Source: Candidatus Omnitrophota bacterium (GTDB taxonomy: Bacteria; Omnitrophota; Gorgyraeia; M55B152). From it: a stretch of 41,977 bases of DNA. The notes beneath the pieces are model-generated. The model did not search any database and was not told where the DNA came from. It worked only from the letters and a program-made list of their open reading frames with translations. The first letter of the stretch is position 1, and each line of letters starts with the position of its first letter. This document shows positions 25,490 through 33,879 of the stretch, one piece after another. The position numbers and the translations under genes were made by a program. The stretch spans positions 1 through 41,977 of the forward strand of contig JAGYNU010000003.1 in NCBI GenBank assembly GCA_018399975.1, written 5' to 3'.

Positions 25490-26542
25490 ATGATAAACAA
25501 AATAACCGATATTTTGGGAAAAGATGCTCAAGATTTATTGAACCACAAATGTAATACAATTTCAAAGGATAGTCTTAATCTTCCCGGGCCTGATTTAATT
25601 GATAGAATATTTAGTATTACGGATAGGCCCAATAGTGTGCTTAAGAATTTACAAGGTGTTTTAAATCATGGTAGATTAAAAAACACTGGGTATCTTTCAA
25701 TTTTGCCAGTTGACCAGGGAATTGAACATTCAGCAGGAGCTTCTTTTGCTCCGAATCCTATTTATTTTGATCCTGAGAATATAGTGAAACTTGCTGTTGA
25801 AGGAGGATGTAATGCTGTTACTTCTACATTAGGAGTATTAGGAGCAGTTTCTCGAAAATATGCCCACAAGATACCTTTTATTGTAAAAATTAATCATAAT
25901 GAGCTTTTAACCTATCCCAATTCTTATGACCAGAGGCTTTTTGCTTCTGTAAAGCAGGCTTTTGATATGGGAGCAGCAGGAGTTGGTGCGACTATTTATT
26001 TTGGTTCACAAGAGTCTCGTAGACAGATAGAGGAAATATCGCAGGTTTTTAAACAAGCCCATGAACTTGGGATGTTTACTGTGTTATGGTGCTATTTAAG
26101 AAATAAAAATTTCAAGAAAGATAATGTCGATTACCATACTTCAGCTGATTTAACTGGTCAAGCTAATCATTTAGGAGCTACGATTGAAGCTGATCTTATA
26201 AAGCAGAAACAACCAACGAATAATGGAGGATATACTGCTTTACAATTTGGCAAAACTGATCCTATTGTATATGAAAAATTGACTTCTGATCATCCAATAG
26301 ACTTAACAAGATATCAAGTGGCTAACTGTTATATGGGTAGAATTGGATTAATTAATTCAGGAGGAGCTTCCGGAGAAAATGATTTACAGCAAGCAGTTAA
26401 AACAGCCGTAATAAATAAAAGAGCAGGTGGAATGGGAATTATATCTGGAAGAAAAACTTTTCAAAAACCTTTAGAAGAAGGTGTTAAAATCTTCAATGCT
26501 ATTCAGGATGTATATCTTACTAAAGAAATAACTATAGCATGA
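25490..26542 (+). CDS. fbaB: Class I fructose-bisphosphate aldolase (DhnA/FbaB type)
   Basis: The 350-residue protein has the archaeal/bacterial class I aldolase landmarks: [18 protein letters not shown] near the start, [36 protein letters not shown] (the last segment probably carrying the Schiff-base lysine) and [17 protein letters not shown] with the phosphate-binding loop. It splits fructose 1,6-bisphosphate to dihydroxyacetone phosphate and glyceraldehyde 3-phosphate in the cytosol without a metal. AAGGGGTGAT precedes the ATG. A TATAAT at 25466-25471 is close upstream, but no good -35 box goes with it. Confidence 0.88.
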   Translation: MINKITDILGKDAQDLLNHKCNTISKDSLNLPGPDLIDRIFSITDRPNSVLKNLQGVLNHGRLKNTGYLSILPVDQGIEHSAGASFAPNPIYFDPENIVKLAVEGGCNAVTSTLGVLGAVSRKYAHKIPFIVKINHNELLTYPNSYDQRLFASVKQAFDMGAAGVGATIYFGSQESRRQIEEISQVFKQAHELGMFTVLWCYLRNKNFKKDNVDYHTSADLTGQANHLGATIEADLIKQKQPTNNGGYTALQFGKTDPIVYEKLTSDHPIDLTRYQVANCYMGRIGLINSGGASGENDLQQAVKTAVINKRAGGMGIISGRKTFQKPLEEGVKIFNAIQDVYLTKEITIA

Positions 26543-26594
26543 TATTATTTTTATTGGATATACAAAATGTATTTAATTAAACATTTATTTTTTT

Positions 26595-27119
26595 ATGTCT
26601 ATTAAAAGAAAAAGTATTGTTACTAAAATTGGAGATAATGGCTATACTTACCCATATTCCGGAGATAAATTAAGTAAAAGTGATTTAAAGCTTGAGGTAG
26701 TGGGTACTATGGATGAGCTTGTTTCTTTTTTGGGAATGGCTAAAAGTTTGATTAAAAATAAAAAGGATAAAAATTTAGTAGAAAAAATTCAGAAAAATTT
26801 ATTTGTTTTAGGAAGTCAAATTTCTGGATTAAATTCTAAAAAGTTAAAAAAAAGAATAACTTCTAAGCATATAGCATATTTAGAGCATGAAATTGAGAAA
26901 TTAGAGGAAAAATTTAGTTTTAAGGATTTCATATTGCCCGGAGATAATTTAGTTTCTTCGACACTACATGTTACTCGTGCTATTATTAGGCGTTTAGAGC
27001 GTAGAACAGTGGCATTTAAAAATAAAACTAAATTTAAAAATAAAAATATTCTTATTTATTTGAATAGACTATCAGATTTATTATTTTTATTAGCTTATAA
27101 ATATAGTCTCAAGGATTAA
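26595..27119 (+). CDS. PduO-type ATP:cob(I)alamin adenosyltransferase
   Basis: Motifs of the PduO/MMAB family are in order: TKIGDNGYTYPYSGDKLSKSD (ATP-binding loop), VVGTMDELVSFLGMA, and HVTRAIIRRLERRTV with YLNRLSDLLFLLA (the arginine/asparagine helices lining the active site). It attaches the 5'-deoxyadenosyl group to cob(I)alamin, giving coenzyme B12. This implies a B12-dependent enzyme in the cell; the B12-type radical SAM protein upstream is one candidate user of cobalamin, although that would more likely need the methyl form. At 174 residues the length is normal. Confidence 0.85.
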   Translation: MSIKRKSIVTKIGDNGYTYPYSGDKLSKSDLKLEVVGTMDELVSFLGMAKSLIKNKKDKNLVEKIQKNLFVLGSQISGLNSKKLKKRITSKHIAYLEHEIEKLEEKFSFKDFILPGDNLVSSTLHVTRAIIRRLERRTVAFKNKTKFKNKNILIYLNRLSDLLFLLAYKYSLKD

Positions 27120-27147
27120 AGATTAAATTTTAGGAGGGATTATTAAG

Positions 27148-28890
27148 ATGAAAGAAAGGAAAGTAAATGAGGGTATTGTGAATGTAAGGAAAAAGGGGAG
27201 TAACGTTTTTAGAGAAGGCCCACATATGTTGCCTGGAGTTTCTTTAATGCTTGCTGAGGGAGTTTTAAAATCAATTAAGGATTTAAAAAAGCCTTTTGTA
27301 ACTATAGTGAATTCGTATACCAATCAAATTCCTGGGCATGCCCACCTTGATCAATTAGGTGCTGTTTTAAAAAAAGAATTGGAAAAACAAGGTGTAAATG
27401 TGTGGTATGCTAATATTGGAGGCGCTGTCGGTGATGGTATTGCTATGGGGCATTTTGGAATGAAATATTCTTTACCATCAAGGGAACTTATTACTGACCA
27501 GATTGAAACTATTGTTGGGGCACATCCCACTGATGCTTGGATTGGATTAGGCAATTGCGATAAAATTGTTCCTGCGATGTATAACGCTATGGTAAGAATA
27601 AATATTCCTTCGATGTATGTAAGTGGAGGGCCTATGCTTAGTGGTTTAGACAACACGGATTTGATTTCTGTATTTGAAGCTGTAGGTAAATATAGTGTTG
27701 GTAAAATGAGCGAGAAAGATTTAAAAAAGTTAACTGAGATTGCTTGTCCTGGATATGGAAGTTGTGCAGGCATGTTTACGGCAAATTCTATGAATTGTTT
27801 AGGGGAAGTATTGGGTTTTGCCTTGCCTGGAAATGGAACAATACCAGCTACGCTTAGATTAAAAGGTAAGAAAAGACAATTTCAGTTAAATCCAAAAAGG
27901 ATAAATCTTATTAAAAAAGCAGCTAAGAAAATAGTTTTTCTTATGAAAAATAAGATAAGGCCATTGGATATTTTAAGCAAAGAATCTATTGATAATGCAT
28001 TTATTTTAGATATGGCTATGGGAGGGTCGACTAATACGGTTTTGCATTTATTAGCTTTAGCTCATGAGGCGGGTATTGGATATGACCTTAGTTATCTTAA
28101 TAAATTAGCTTCTACTACTGCAAATGTAGTAAAAATTTCTCCATCACGGCCAGAGATTCATGTTGAGGATGTTAACAGAGTAGGTGGGGTAGGAGCAATT
28201 TTGCGTTCTGTTTATGATGGTAAAAAATCTAAATTGAAACTTAAAGCTAAAACTATATATGGGACATTGGGTGATTATGTATTAAAGTCGCCTAAACCTG
28301 ATGGAGAAGTTATCCGTTCAGTGAAAAATGCTTTTTCTCCTGAAGGAGGATTGGCTGTCCTTTTTGGAAATATTGCTGTAAGTGGTTCAGTATTAAAGAC
28401 AAGTGGAGTAGATAAAGATATGTTTAAGTTTAAAGGCAAAGCTTTAGTTTATAATTCTCAAGAAGAAGCTTTAAATGCTATTTTGAAAAATAAGGTTAAA
28501 GATGGGGATGTAGTTGTAATTAAATATGAAGGGCCTAAAGGCGGGCCTGGTATGCAGGAGATGCTTTCTCCAACTGCTGCAATAAAAGGTGCAAATATAA
28601 GAGCAGCTTTAATCACAGACGGTAGATTTTCAGGTGGGACCAGAGGACTTTGTATAGGCCATGTATCTCCTGAAGCAGCAAGCGGTGGTGAAATTGGTTT
28701 AATTAAAAATAAAGACTTAATTGAGATAGATGTTGATAAAAAAGAAATAAATCTTAAAATTTCAAAGAAAGAGTTAAAAAATAGAAAAAAAGAGCAGGTT
28801 ATTTTTAAATCAAAAGTAACCGGAGGTTGGTTGGCAAGATATTCGGATTTTGTAGAAAGTGCTGATAAAGGAGCGATTTTATCACGCTAA
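27148..28890 (+). CDS. ilvD: Dihydroxy-acid dehydratase
   Basis: This is a 580-residue IlvD/Edd protein. Landmarks are RKKGSNVFREGPHMLPGVSL, GNCDKIVPAMYNAMVRINIPS, CPGYGSCAGMFTANSMNCLGE (cluster cysteines), and GRFSGGTRGLCIGHVSPEAASGG near the C-terminus. It dehydrates 2,3-dihydroxy acids in valine, isoleucine and pantothenate synthesis using an oxygen-sensitive cluster. DHAD is favoured over phosphogluconate dehydratase by overall motif fit, though sugar-acid dehydratases are close relatives. AGGAGGG lies 12 bases before the ATG. No T-box or leucine-type attenuator is visible in the short upstream gap. Confidence 0.87.
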   Translation: MKERKVNEGIVNVRKKGSNVFREGPHMLPGVSLMLAEGVLKSIKDLKKPFVTIVNSYTNQIPGHAHLDQLGAVLKKELEKQGVNVWYANIGGAVGDGIAMGHFGMKYSLPSRELITDQIETIVGAHPTDAWIGLGNCDKIVPAMYNAMVRINIPSMYVSGGPMLSGLDNTDLISVFEAVGKYSVGKMSEKDLKKLTEIACPGYGSCAGMFTANSMNCLGEVLGFALPGNGTIPATLRLKGKKRQFQLNPKRINLIKKAAKKIVFLMKNKIRPLDILSKESIDNAFILDMAMGGSTNTVLHLLALAHEAGIGYDLSYLNKLASTTANVVKISPSRPEIHVEDVNRVGGVGAILRSVYDGKKSKLKLKAKTIYGTLGDYVLKSPKPDGEVIRSVKNAFSPEGGLAVLFGNIAVSGSVLKTSGVDKDMFKFKGKALVYNSQEEALNAILKNKVKDGDVVVIKYEGPKGGPGMQEMLSPTAAIKGANIRAALITDGRFSGGTRGLCIGHVSPEAASGGEIGLIKNKDLIEIDVDKKEINLKISKKELKNRKKEQVIFKSKVTGGWLARYSDFVESADKGAILSR

Positions 28891-28917
28891 ATCTAAAAGT
28901 TAGTTGAGGTGATAAAT

Positions 28918-29673
28918 ATGGAAAGATTAAAATTAAGCCATGATTGGTTAAATGAAATTTTGCCGGCAGGATTACCTTATCCTAGTTCTACGTTAATCAG
29001 TGGTCCTGGTGGTTCAGGAAAACCTTTAATAGGTTTTGCTTTTGTTTATGATTGGTTAAAAGCTGGAGGCAATGTTATTTTTATTCCTCTCCAGTATCCA
29101 AAAACAGAGATAATTAAAGTAACATTAAAACAATTATATAATTTAAATGTTGAAGAATATAAAGGGCAGATAACTTATATTCAATTTAATCCTGATTTGG
29201 ATACATACAAAAAGATAAATGATGATACTATAGAAGCTAATTTATTGAAACCAGATGTATGGGATAAAGCAGTTGATGAAGCAGAGGATATTTTAAACAA
29301 AAAAACAGATTTAGGAACTTTAGTTTTTGGTTCAGCCTTAAATCTTTTATTATTTTCGCCTACATATAAAAGTCTCAGTTTGAATAAATTTGAGAAGGTT
29401 ATTAGAGAAGATAAAACGAAAACATATATGTTTAGTGTAAGCACGAGTGCTTTCGGCGAAGAAATAGAAAAATGGGAGAAATTGGCTGATAATTTGATGT
29501 TTGCCCATATGGAAAAACCAATGAATTTATATTTAAAGATAGTAAAAATGGAAAATCAAGAAAATATTTCCAAAGAAATTCAAATACCCATGAGTAAAGA
29601 AATGCTTGAAAGTATTAAAGAAGAAGCTGAAAATACAAGGCAAAGGCAAATTCCTAAATTGTCAAAAATTTAA
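28918..29673 (+). CDS. RecA/KaiC-like ATPase-fold protein with altered P-loop
   Basis: The N-terminus KLSHDWLNEILPAGLPYPSS, then TLISGPGGSGKPLIGFAFVYDWLKAGGNVIFIPLQ, is the KaiC/RadA-type opening (residues 29-36 GPGGSGKP). The Walker A position that should be Ser/Thr is Pro36, so nucleotide-dependent Mg coordination is doubtful. A weak Walker B region is TDLGTLVFGSALNLLLF, with no acidic pair. The protein may bind nucleotide without hydrolysis or be structural. The start is ATG 28918, because GAGGTGAT (28906-28913) is a strong ribosome site; the earlier GTG lies inside it. It is followed 17 bases later by an HDAC-family gene, an unusual pair. Confidence 0.65.
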   Translation: MERLKLSHDWLNEILPAGLPYPSSTLISGPGGSGKPLIGFAFVYDWLKAGGNVIFIPLQYPKTEIIKVTLKQLYNLNVEEYKGQITYIQFNPDLDTYKKINDDTIEANLLKPDVWDKAVDEAEDILNKKTDLGTLVFGSALNLLLFSPTYKSLSLNKFEKVIREDKTKTYMFSVSTSAFGEEIEKWEKLADNLMFAHMEKPMNLYLKIVKMENQENISKEIQIPMSKEMLESIKEEAENTRQRQIPKLSKI

Positions 29674-29689
29674 AGATATAAAAAAGGCT

Positions 29690-30637
29690 ATGAATAAAGT
29701 GATATTGGTTTACAGTGATAATTTTAAGAGATTAGATTTTGGTTTTGGGCATCCTATGAGAGGAGATCGATATGCAAGAGCCTTAGAGGAGTTTGAAAAA
29801 ATAAATTTGTTAAACGATATTACTATTATAAATCCCGAAATTATTTCAGATAATATCATTAATCTTTTTCATACATCTGATTACATTGTAAAAGTCCAAG
29901 AGGTTAGTAAAACAGGACAAGGGTCTTTTGGGCAAGAAGTCCCTTCTAATAAAGGTATTTATGATATTGTTTTATTAAGTGTAAGTGCTTCTGTTACAGC
30001 GGCAGATTACCTATTGAAAAATAATAGTTTATATGATGTAGCTATAAATATTTGTGGCGGGTGGCATCATGCTTTTGAAAATACAGGAAGAGGATTTTGT
30101 ATATTTAATGATATAGCTGTGGTTGTTAATTATTTGCTAAAAAAAAAGAATATAAAGAAAGTTATGGTGATAGACTATGACGCTCATCATGGCGATGGGA
30201 CACAGCGTGCTTTTTATAGTAATTCTGAGGTTTATACTATTTCTTTTCACCAAGACCCATTAACGTTTTATCCATTTAAAAGTGGGCATGAAGAGGAAAT
30301 TGGAACAGGAGCAGGAGAAGGATTTAATAAAAATTTTCCGCTTTCTTCTATGTGTAACGACAATGAGTTTATTTCAAAAATTAATCAAATACCTAAGCTA
30401 ATTGACAATTTTACTCCAGAAGTTTTGGTTTTGCAAATGGGAGTTGATGGTTCTAAACAATGTACTATATCTAATATGCAGTTGACTAAAGATGCCTATG
30501 ATTATGCTTCAAAACTTCTTATGGATTTGCAAAAAGAATACAATTTTAAAGTTTTAGCTTTAGGTGGAGGAGGTTTTGTCCATCCTATGTTAGGACAAAA
30601 TTGGGGAGTACAAATTAAGAATTTCATAAGAAAGTAA
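29690..30637 (+). CDS. Histone deacetylase superfamily protein (AcuC-like)
   Basis: This is a zinc amidohydrolase of the arginase-deacetylase fold. It shows HPMRGDRYARALE near the start, INICGGWHHAFENTGRGFCIFND (the catalytic His pair), VMVIDYDAHHGDGTQ (Asp and His zinc ligands), MGVDGS (third ligand Asp) and ALGGGGF. Bacterial members remove acetyl or other acyl groups from lysines of enzymes such as acetyl-CoA synthetase (AcuC), or from polyamines. At 315 residues it is of normal length. I start at ATG 29690 with AAAGG upstream; an earlier in-frame start overlaps the preceding gene by more than 60 bases and adds a lysine-rich stretch foreign to the family. Confidence 0.85.
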   Translation: MNKVILVYSDNFKRLDFGFGHPMRGDRYARALEEFEKINLLNDITIINPEIISDNIINLFHTSDYIVKVQEVSKTGQGSFGQEVPSNKGIYDIVLLSVSASVTAADYLLKNNSLYDVAINICGGWHHAFENTGRGFCIFNDIAVVVNYLLKKKNIKKVMVIDYDAHHGDGTQRAFYSNSEVYTISFHQDPLTFYPFKSGHEEEIGTGAGEGFNKNFPLSSMCNDNEFISKINQIPKLIDNFTPEVLVLQMGVDGSKQCTISNMQLTKDAYDYASKLLMDLQKEYNFKVLALGGGGFVHPMLGQNWGVQIKNFIRK

Positions 30638-30687
30638 GTATATAGAGATTGAAAAACAAAAATAAAAGAGAAAGATAAATAGTAAAA

Positions 30688-30797
30688 ATGACAAAAGAGA
30701 AAGCCATAAATATAAGCAAAAATAAATGTGTTGGTTGCGGGATTTGCGAACAGTAGGTGTTATTTCCGTAGATAAGAAAATAGCGGATCTTTTATAA
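30688..30797 (+). pseudogene. Decayed ferredoxin gene
   Basis: ATG at 30688 begins MTKEKAINISKNKCVGCGIC, followed by EQ and a TAG at 30754-30756. Shifting frame right there, GVISVDKKIADLL and a TAA (end 30797) complete what looks like the second strand of the same domain. The sequence C-x2-C-x2-C with the following GVISV is a normal single-cluster ferredoxin half from which a few codons, including the fourth Cys-Pro, have been deleted. It is too short and broken to work. Confidence 0.6.
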
Positions 30798-30808
30798 AGA
30801 TTACTCTT

Positions 30809-31486
30809 ATGGTAAGATACTATCCTAGATCAAAGGTTGAGTTTGGAGGTTTTGCAGCAAGGCATTACGATAGATTAATGGATATTATGACGCTTGGCAG
30901 ATATGGTTTATTTATAAAAAAGGCTATTCAATTAATGGAAATCAAGCCGTTTGACAGGATACTTGATTTAGGAACAGGTAGTGGCAGGAATGCTTATTTA
31001 ATGATGAAATATCTTTCTTCTGAAGGAAGATTGATTGGGATGGATATATCAAAAGAGATGATTCTTGCGTTTAAGAAAAAATGTGCCGGATTTGACAATG
31101 CTGAGGTTGTATACGCAAGAGCTGATAAGTCTTTGCCTTTTAGGGAGAGTTTTGATAAGGTTTTTATCTCTTTTGTTTTTCATGGATTTCCCCAGTTTGT
31201 TAGAGAGACAATTGTAGATAATGTTTGCAAGGTACTGAAGAAAAATGGGAAGTTTTACATTTTGGATTGGAACGAATTTGATTTGAAGAGTCTTCTCTTT
31301 TATCAGCGGACATTGTTTAAACTTATAGAATGCCCTTATGCTTTTGATTTTGTTCGCCGGGATTGGAAAAACATACTGGCAAATCATAAATTTGATAATT
31401 TTAAGGAACATTTTTTCTTTAAGGATTTTGTGAGATTATTAGAAGCCCAAAAAACTTATAATGAGAATAACAAGGAGGTGATTTAA
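30809..31486 (+). CDS. Class I SAM-dependent methyltransferase (UbiE-like)
   Basis: This 225-residue protein has the classical motif order: ILDLGTGSGRNAYLMM (motif I), LIGMDISKEM, ARADKSLPFRESFDKVFISFVFHGF (motif II area) and VCKVLKKNGKFYILDWNEF (motif III). It resembles UbiE/COQ5 or arsenite-type methyltransferases; the substrate is not predictable. The stop is directly followed by the ferredoxin ATG, and the last codons contain that gene's ribosome site. No clear ribosome site precedes its own ATG, so the start is less certain. Confidence 0.82.
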   Translation: MVRYYPRSKVEFGGFAARHYDRLMDIMTLGRYGLFIKKAIQLMEIKPFDRILDLGTGSGRNAYLMMKYLSSEGRLIGMDISKEMILAFKKKCAGFDNAEVVYARADKSLPFRESFDKVFISFVFHGFPQFVRETIVDNVCKVLKKNGKFYILDWNEFDLKSLLFYQRTLFKLIECPYAFDFVRRDWKNILANHKFDNFKEHFFFKDFVRLLEAQKTYNENNKEVI

Positions 31487-31771
31487 ATGCCAAAAGTTGT
31501 ATTTGATTACGCAAAATGCTCAGGATCGAACGATTGCGTGGAAAGTTGTCCTGTCGATATCCTCAAGCTCAGTGAAAACGGAAAATGGTGCACGGCCGTA
31601 GATAAGGAAGTAGAAAATAAAGAAGCAGTTGAGAAATTCCATCAAGAAGTCGAGAATAAAGAACATGGAGAGGCAAACTTGAAGATAGAATTTAGTATGC
31701 CGAATTGTATTCAGTGTCGAGTCTGCGAAGCGGCCTGTCCAGAGGAGGCAATTACTATAGAAGAAGATTAA
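31487..31771 (+). CDS. 4Fe-4S ferredoxin with unusual composition
   Basis: The 94-residue protein has cluster motifs CSGSNDCVESCPVDI and CIQCRVCEAACPEEA separated by an acidic linker (EKFHQEVENKEHGEANLKIE) longer than in clostridial ferredoxins. In the first motif the pattern C-x5-C-x3-C-P is spaced irregularly, so a cluster may be incomplete or have three cysteine ligands. It is preceded by a perfect AAGGAGGTGAT ribosome site (31472-31482). By hand count 117 of its 285 bases are G or C (41%), against about 30-33% in nearby rows. High expression or recent transfer could explain this. Confidence 0.85.
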   Translation: MPKVVFDYAKCSGSNDCVESCPVDILKLSENGKWCTAVDKEVENKEAVEKFHQEVENKEHGEANLKIEFSMPNCIQCRVCEAACPEEAITIEED

Positions 31772-31805
31772 CGTGACTTTTAAAGTTATGTAAGATTTTA
31801 CAAAA

Positions 31806-31862
31806 TATGAAAGTTACTATAATTGAGGTAATAAAGAGGTAATTATGAAAGTTACTATAATT
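31806..31862 (+). repeat. Direct repeat duplicating a gene start
   Basis: The 19-base sequence TATGAAAGTTACTATAATT occurs at 31806-31824 and again at 31844-31862, 38 bases apart. The second copy is the start of the MBL-fold gene. The first gives a short frame, MKVTIIEVIKR followed by stop, out of frame with the gene. The ribosome-site string GAGGTAAT is also present twice between the copies. Confidence 0.7.
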
Positions 31863-32483
31863 TATGATAATACTGTTTCCAATGAAGGCCTAAAATCTGA
31901 CTGGGGTTTTTCTTGTTTAGTAGAGGCAGAGAATACTCCCAGGATTTTATTCGACACAGGAGCTGATGGGGCAATTTTACTTAGCAACATGGAGCAATTA
32001 GGGATATCTCCATCTACAATTTCAGAAGTTTTTATTTCTCATTCTCATTTTGATCATACTGGAGGTTTATCAGCTTTTCTTGGTCAGAATAATAAAGTTA
32101 GAGTTTTTGTTCCTTCTTCTTTTCGAGGAGTCAAAAATGCAAAAGAAGTTGTAACAATAGAAGATTCTATTGAACTTCATGAAGGAATTTATTCAACAGG
32201 AGAATTAGAGGGAATTGAGCAATCACTTTGTGTTAAAACTGAAAAAGGTATAATGGTTATCGCTGGTTGCTCTCATCCTAAAATGGAAAATATTTTAGGG
32301 GCGGCTTCTAAATTCGGTAAAGTATGTGGAATAATTGGAGGGCTACATGGAACTCAACCAGAATCTTTAAAAGGTTTAGATTTAATATGCGCCACTCATT
32401 GCACTCAATATAAGCAAGAAATGAAGAAGCTTTATCCTTCAAGTTATATAGAAGGTGGAGCGGGTAGAGTTATTGAAATATAA
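31845..32483 (+). CDS. Metallo-beta-lactamase-fold hydrolase (DHPS-type)
   Basis: The 212-residue protein has the dinuclear metal motif HSHFDHTGG near residue 65, preceded by RILFDTGADGAILLSNMEQLGI, and later AGCSHPKMENI and GGLHGTQPESL. The arrangement is that of the family named after 7,8-dihydropterin-6-yl-methyl-4-(ribofuranosyl)aminobenzene 5'-phosphate synthase, common in archaea and anaerobic bacteria. The true substrate of bacterial members is unproven. It is probably co-transcribed with the FmdB-type gene 12 bases downstream. Confidence 0.85.
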   Translation: MKVTIIYDNTVSNEGLKSDWGFSCLVEAENTPRILFDTGADGAILLSNMEQLGISPSTISEVFISHSHFDHTGGLSAFLGQNNKVRVFVPSSFRGVKNAKEVVTIEDSIELHEGIYSTGELEGIEQSLCVKTEKGIMVIAGCSHPKMENILGAASKFGKVCGIIGGLHGTQPESLKGLDLICATHCTQYKQEMKKLYPSSYIEGGAGRVIEI

Positions 32484-32494
32484 GGTGATATTAT

Positions 32495-32746
32495 ATGCCG
32501 ATTTATAAATATCAGGCGAAAAATAAATCAGAAGGATGTAGTTATTGTAGAAATGGGTTTGAGATTTTACAAAACATAAACGATAAATCTTTAAAAGTTT
32601 GTCCTGAATGCGGATCTGAAGTTAGAAAAGTTTTTTCAGAATTTTCTTTAGGTTTTTCTAAAACTGAATTAGATAGAGAAGCTAAGGAAAAGGGCTTCCA
32701 TAAGTTAAAGAAGATTGATAAAAATAAATATAGAAAGTTGTATTGA
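32495..32746 (+). CDS. FmdB-type zinc ribbon protein
   Basis: This is an 83-residue FmdB-like protein: MPIYKYQAKN, then CSYCRNGFEILQNINDKSLKVCPECGSEVRKVFS. The C-x2-C pair and second C-x2-C form a single zinc ribbon. FmdB proteins were proposed as regulators beside formamidase genes; the general function is unknown. GGTGAT upstream is the likely ribosome site. The C-terminal LDREAKEKGFHKLKKIDKNKYRKLY is a charged tail. Confidence 0.82.
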   Translation: MPIYKYQAKNKSEGCSYCRNGFEILQNINDKSLKVCPECGSEVRKVFSEFSLGFSKTELDREAKEKGFHKLKKIDKNKYRKLY

Positions 32747-32784
32747 GAATAGCTGTTACTAATAATTAAATTAAAGGAGCTATA

Positions 32785-33846
32785 ATGAAAAAGGAGTCTT
32801 TAGGATTTTTACAAAGACTTATAGATTCTATAAGTCCTTCTGGTTTTGAGGAAAATGCAGTTAAAGTATGGAGTGAACGAACAGAAAAATTTGCTGATTA
32901 TATTAAGGTAGATATTTTAGGTAATAGTATGGCAGTTTTAGAAAATAATGAAGGCCCCAAAATTATGTTTGCTGGCCATATTGATGAAGTTGGCTTTATG
33001 GTAAAGTACATTAATAAAGATGGATATATATATTTTTCAACTATTGGAGGGATTGATCTTCATCTTGTTCCGGGACAGAGAGTTTGGATTAAAACAAAGA
33101 AAGGTAAGATTTTGGGAGTAATAGGTAAAAAACCTATACATCTTTTAGAAGAAGAAGAGAGAAAAAAGGTTTCGAAAATTGAAGGGTTTTGGATAGATAT
33201 AGGAATAAATGATAAAAAACAAGTTGAATCTATTGTAGATATTGGTGATCCTATTGTACCGGCAGTTGGCCTTGAAACTTTAAGTAAAGATATTATGGTT
33301 GGAAGGGGTTTTGATGATAAATCTGGCGCATTTGTTGTAAGTGAGGTTTTACGTGTCCTTTCAAAAAAGAAGTTTAAATCTTCTATTTATGGAGTTGCAA
33401 CTGTTCAGGAAGAAATAGGCCTTAGAGGTGCGAAAACTTCAGCATATGGAATATCTCCTGATATAGGTATTGCTATTGATGTTACATTTGCTTCGGATTT
33501 TCCTTCTGTAGATAAAAGAAAAACAGGAGATATAAAACTTGGTAAGGGCCCTGTTATAGCAAGAGGCCCTAATATTAATCCAAAAGTATTTAATCTTTTT
33601 GTTGAAACAGCTAAAAAAGAAAAAATACCTTATCAAATTGAAAGTATATCTAGAGCTACCGGTACCGATGCAAATGTTATGCAGCTTACAAAATCAGGAA
33701 TAGCAACTGGATTGATAAGTATTCCTAACAGATACATGCATACACCTGTGGAACTTGTTAGTATTAAAGATTTAGAAAATGTTGTAAAATTACTTAGTGC
33801 TTTTGTGTTAAGAGCCGAAAAAGAAAAAGATTTAGTATCAATATAA
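32785..33846 (+). CDS. M42 family aminopeptidase
   Basis: The 353 residues contain LIDSISPSGFEENAVKVW, MFAGHIDEVGFMVKYI (metal His and Asp), GRGFDDKSGAF (bridging Asp), ATVQEEIGLRGAKTSAYG (catalytic Glu pair) and NRYMHTPVELVSIKDL near the end. This is the M42 glutamyl/deblocking aminopeptidase family (FrvX, TET assemblies), which makes large tetrahedral peptidases that trim peptides in the cytosol. AAAGGAG precedes the ATG. Often annotated as endoglucanase in error. Confidence 0.92.
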   Translation: MKKESLGFLQRLIDSISPSGFEENAVKVWSERTEKFADYIKVDILGNSMAVLENNEGPKIMFAGHIDEVGFMVKYINKDGYIYFSTIGGIDLHLVPGQRVWIKTKKGKILGVIGKKPIHLLEEEERKKVSKIEGFWIDIGINDKKQVESIVDIGDPIVPAVGLETLSKDIMVGRGFDDKSGAFVVSEVLRVLSKKKFKSSIYGVATVQEEIGLRGAKTSAYGISPDIGIAIDVTFASDFPSVDKRKTGDIKLGKGPVIARGPNINPKVFNLFVETAKKEKIPYQIESISRATGTDANVMQLTKSGIATGLISIPNRYMHTPVELVSIKDLENVVKLLSAFVLRAEKEKDLVSI

Positions 33847-33879
33847 TTTATTTTGTGTAAAGAAAGGTTATTTTAATTT

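Noticed and set aside
27120-27147. T-box or branched-chain attenuator before ilvD
   Set aside because: The gap is too short and has no T-box or leader peptide with Leu/Val/Ile codons.
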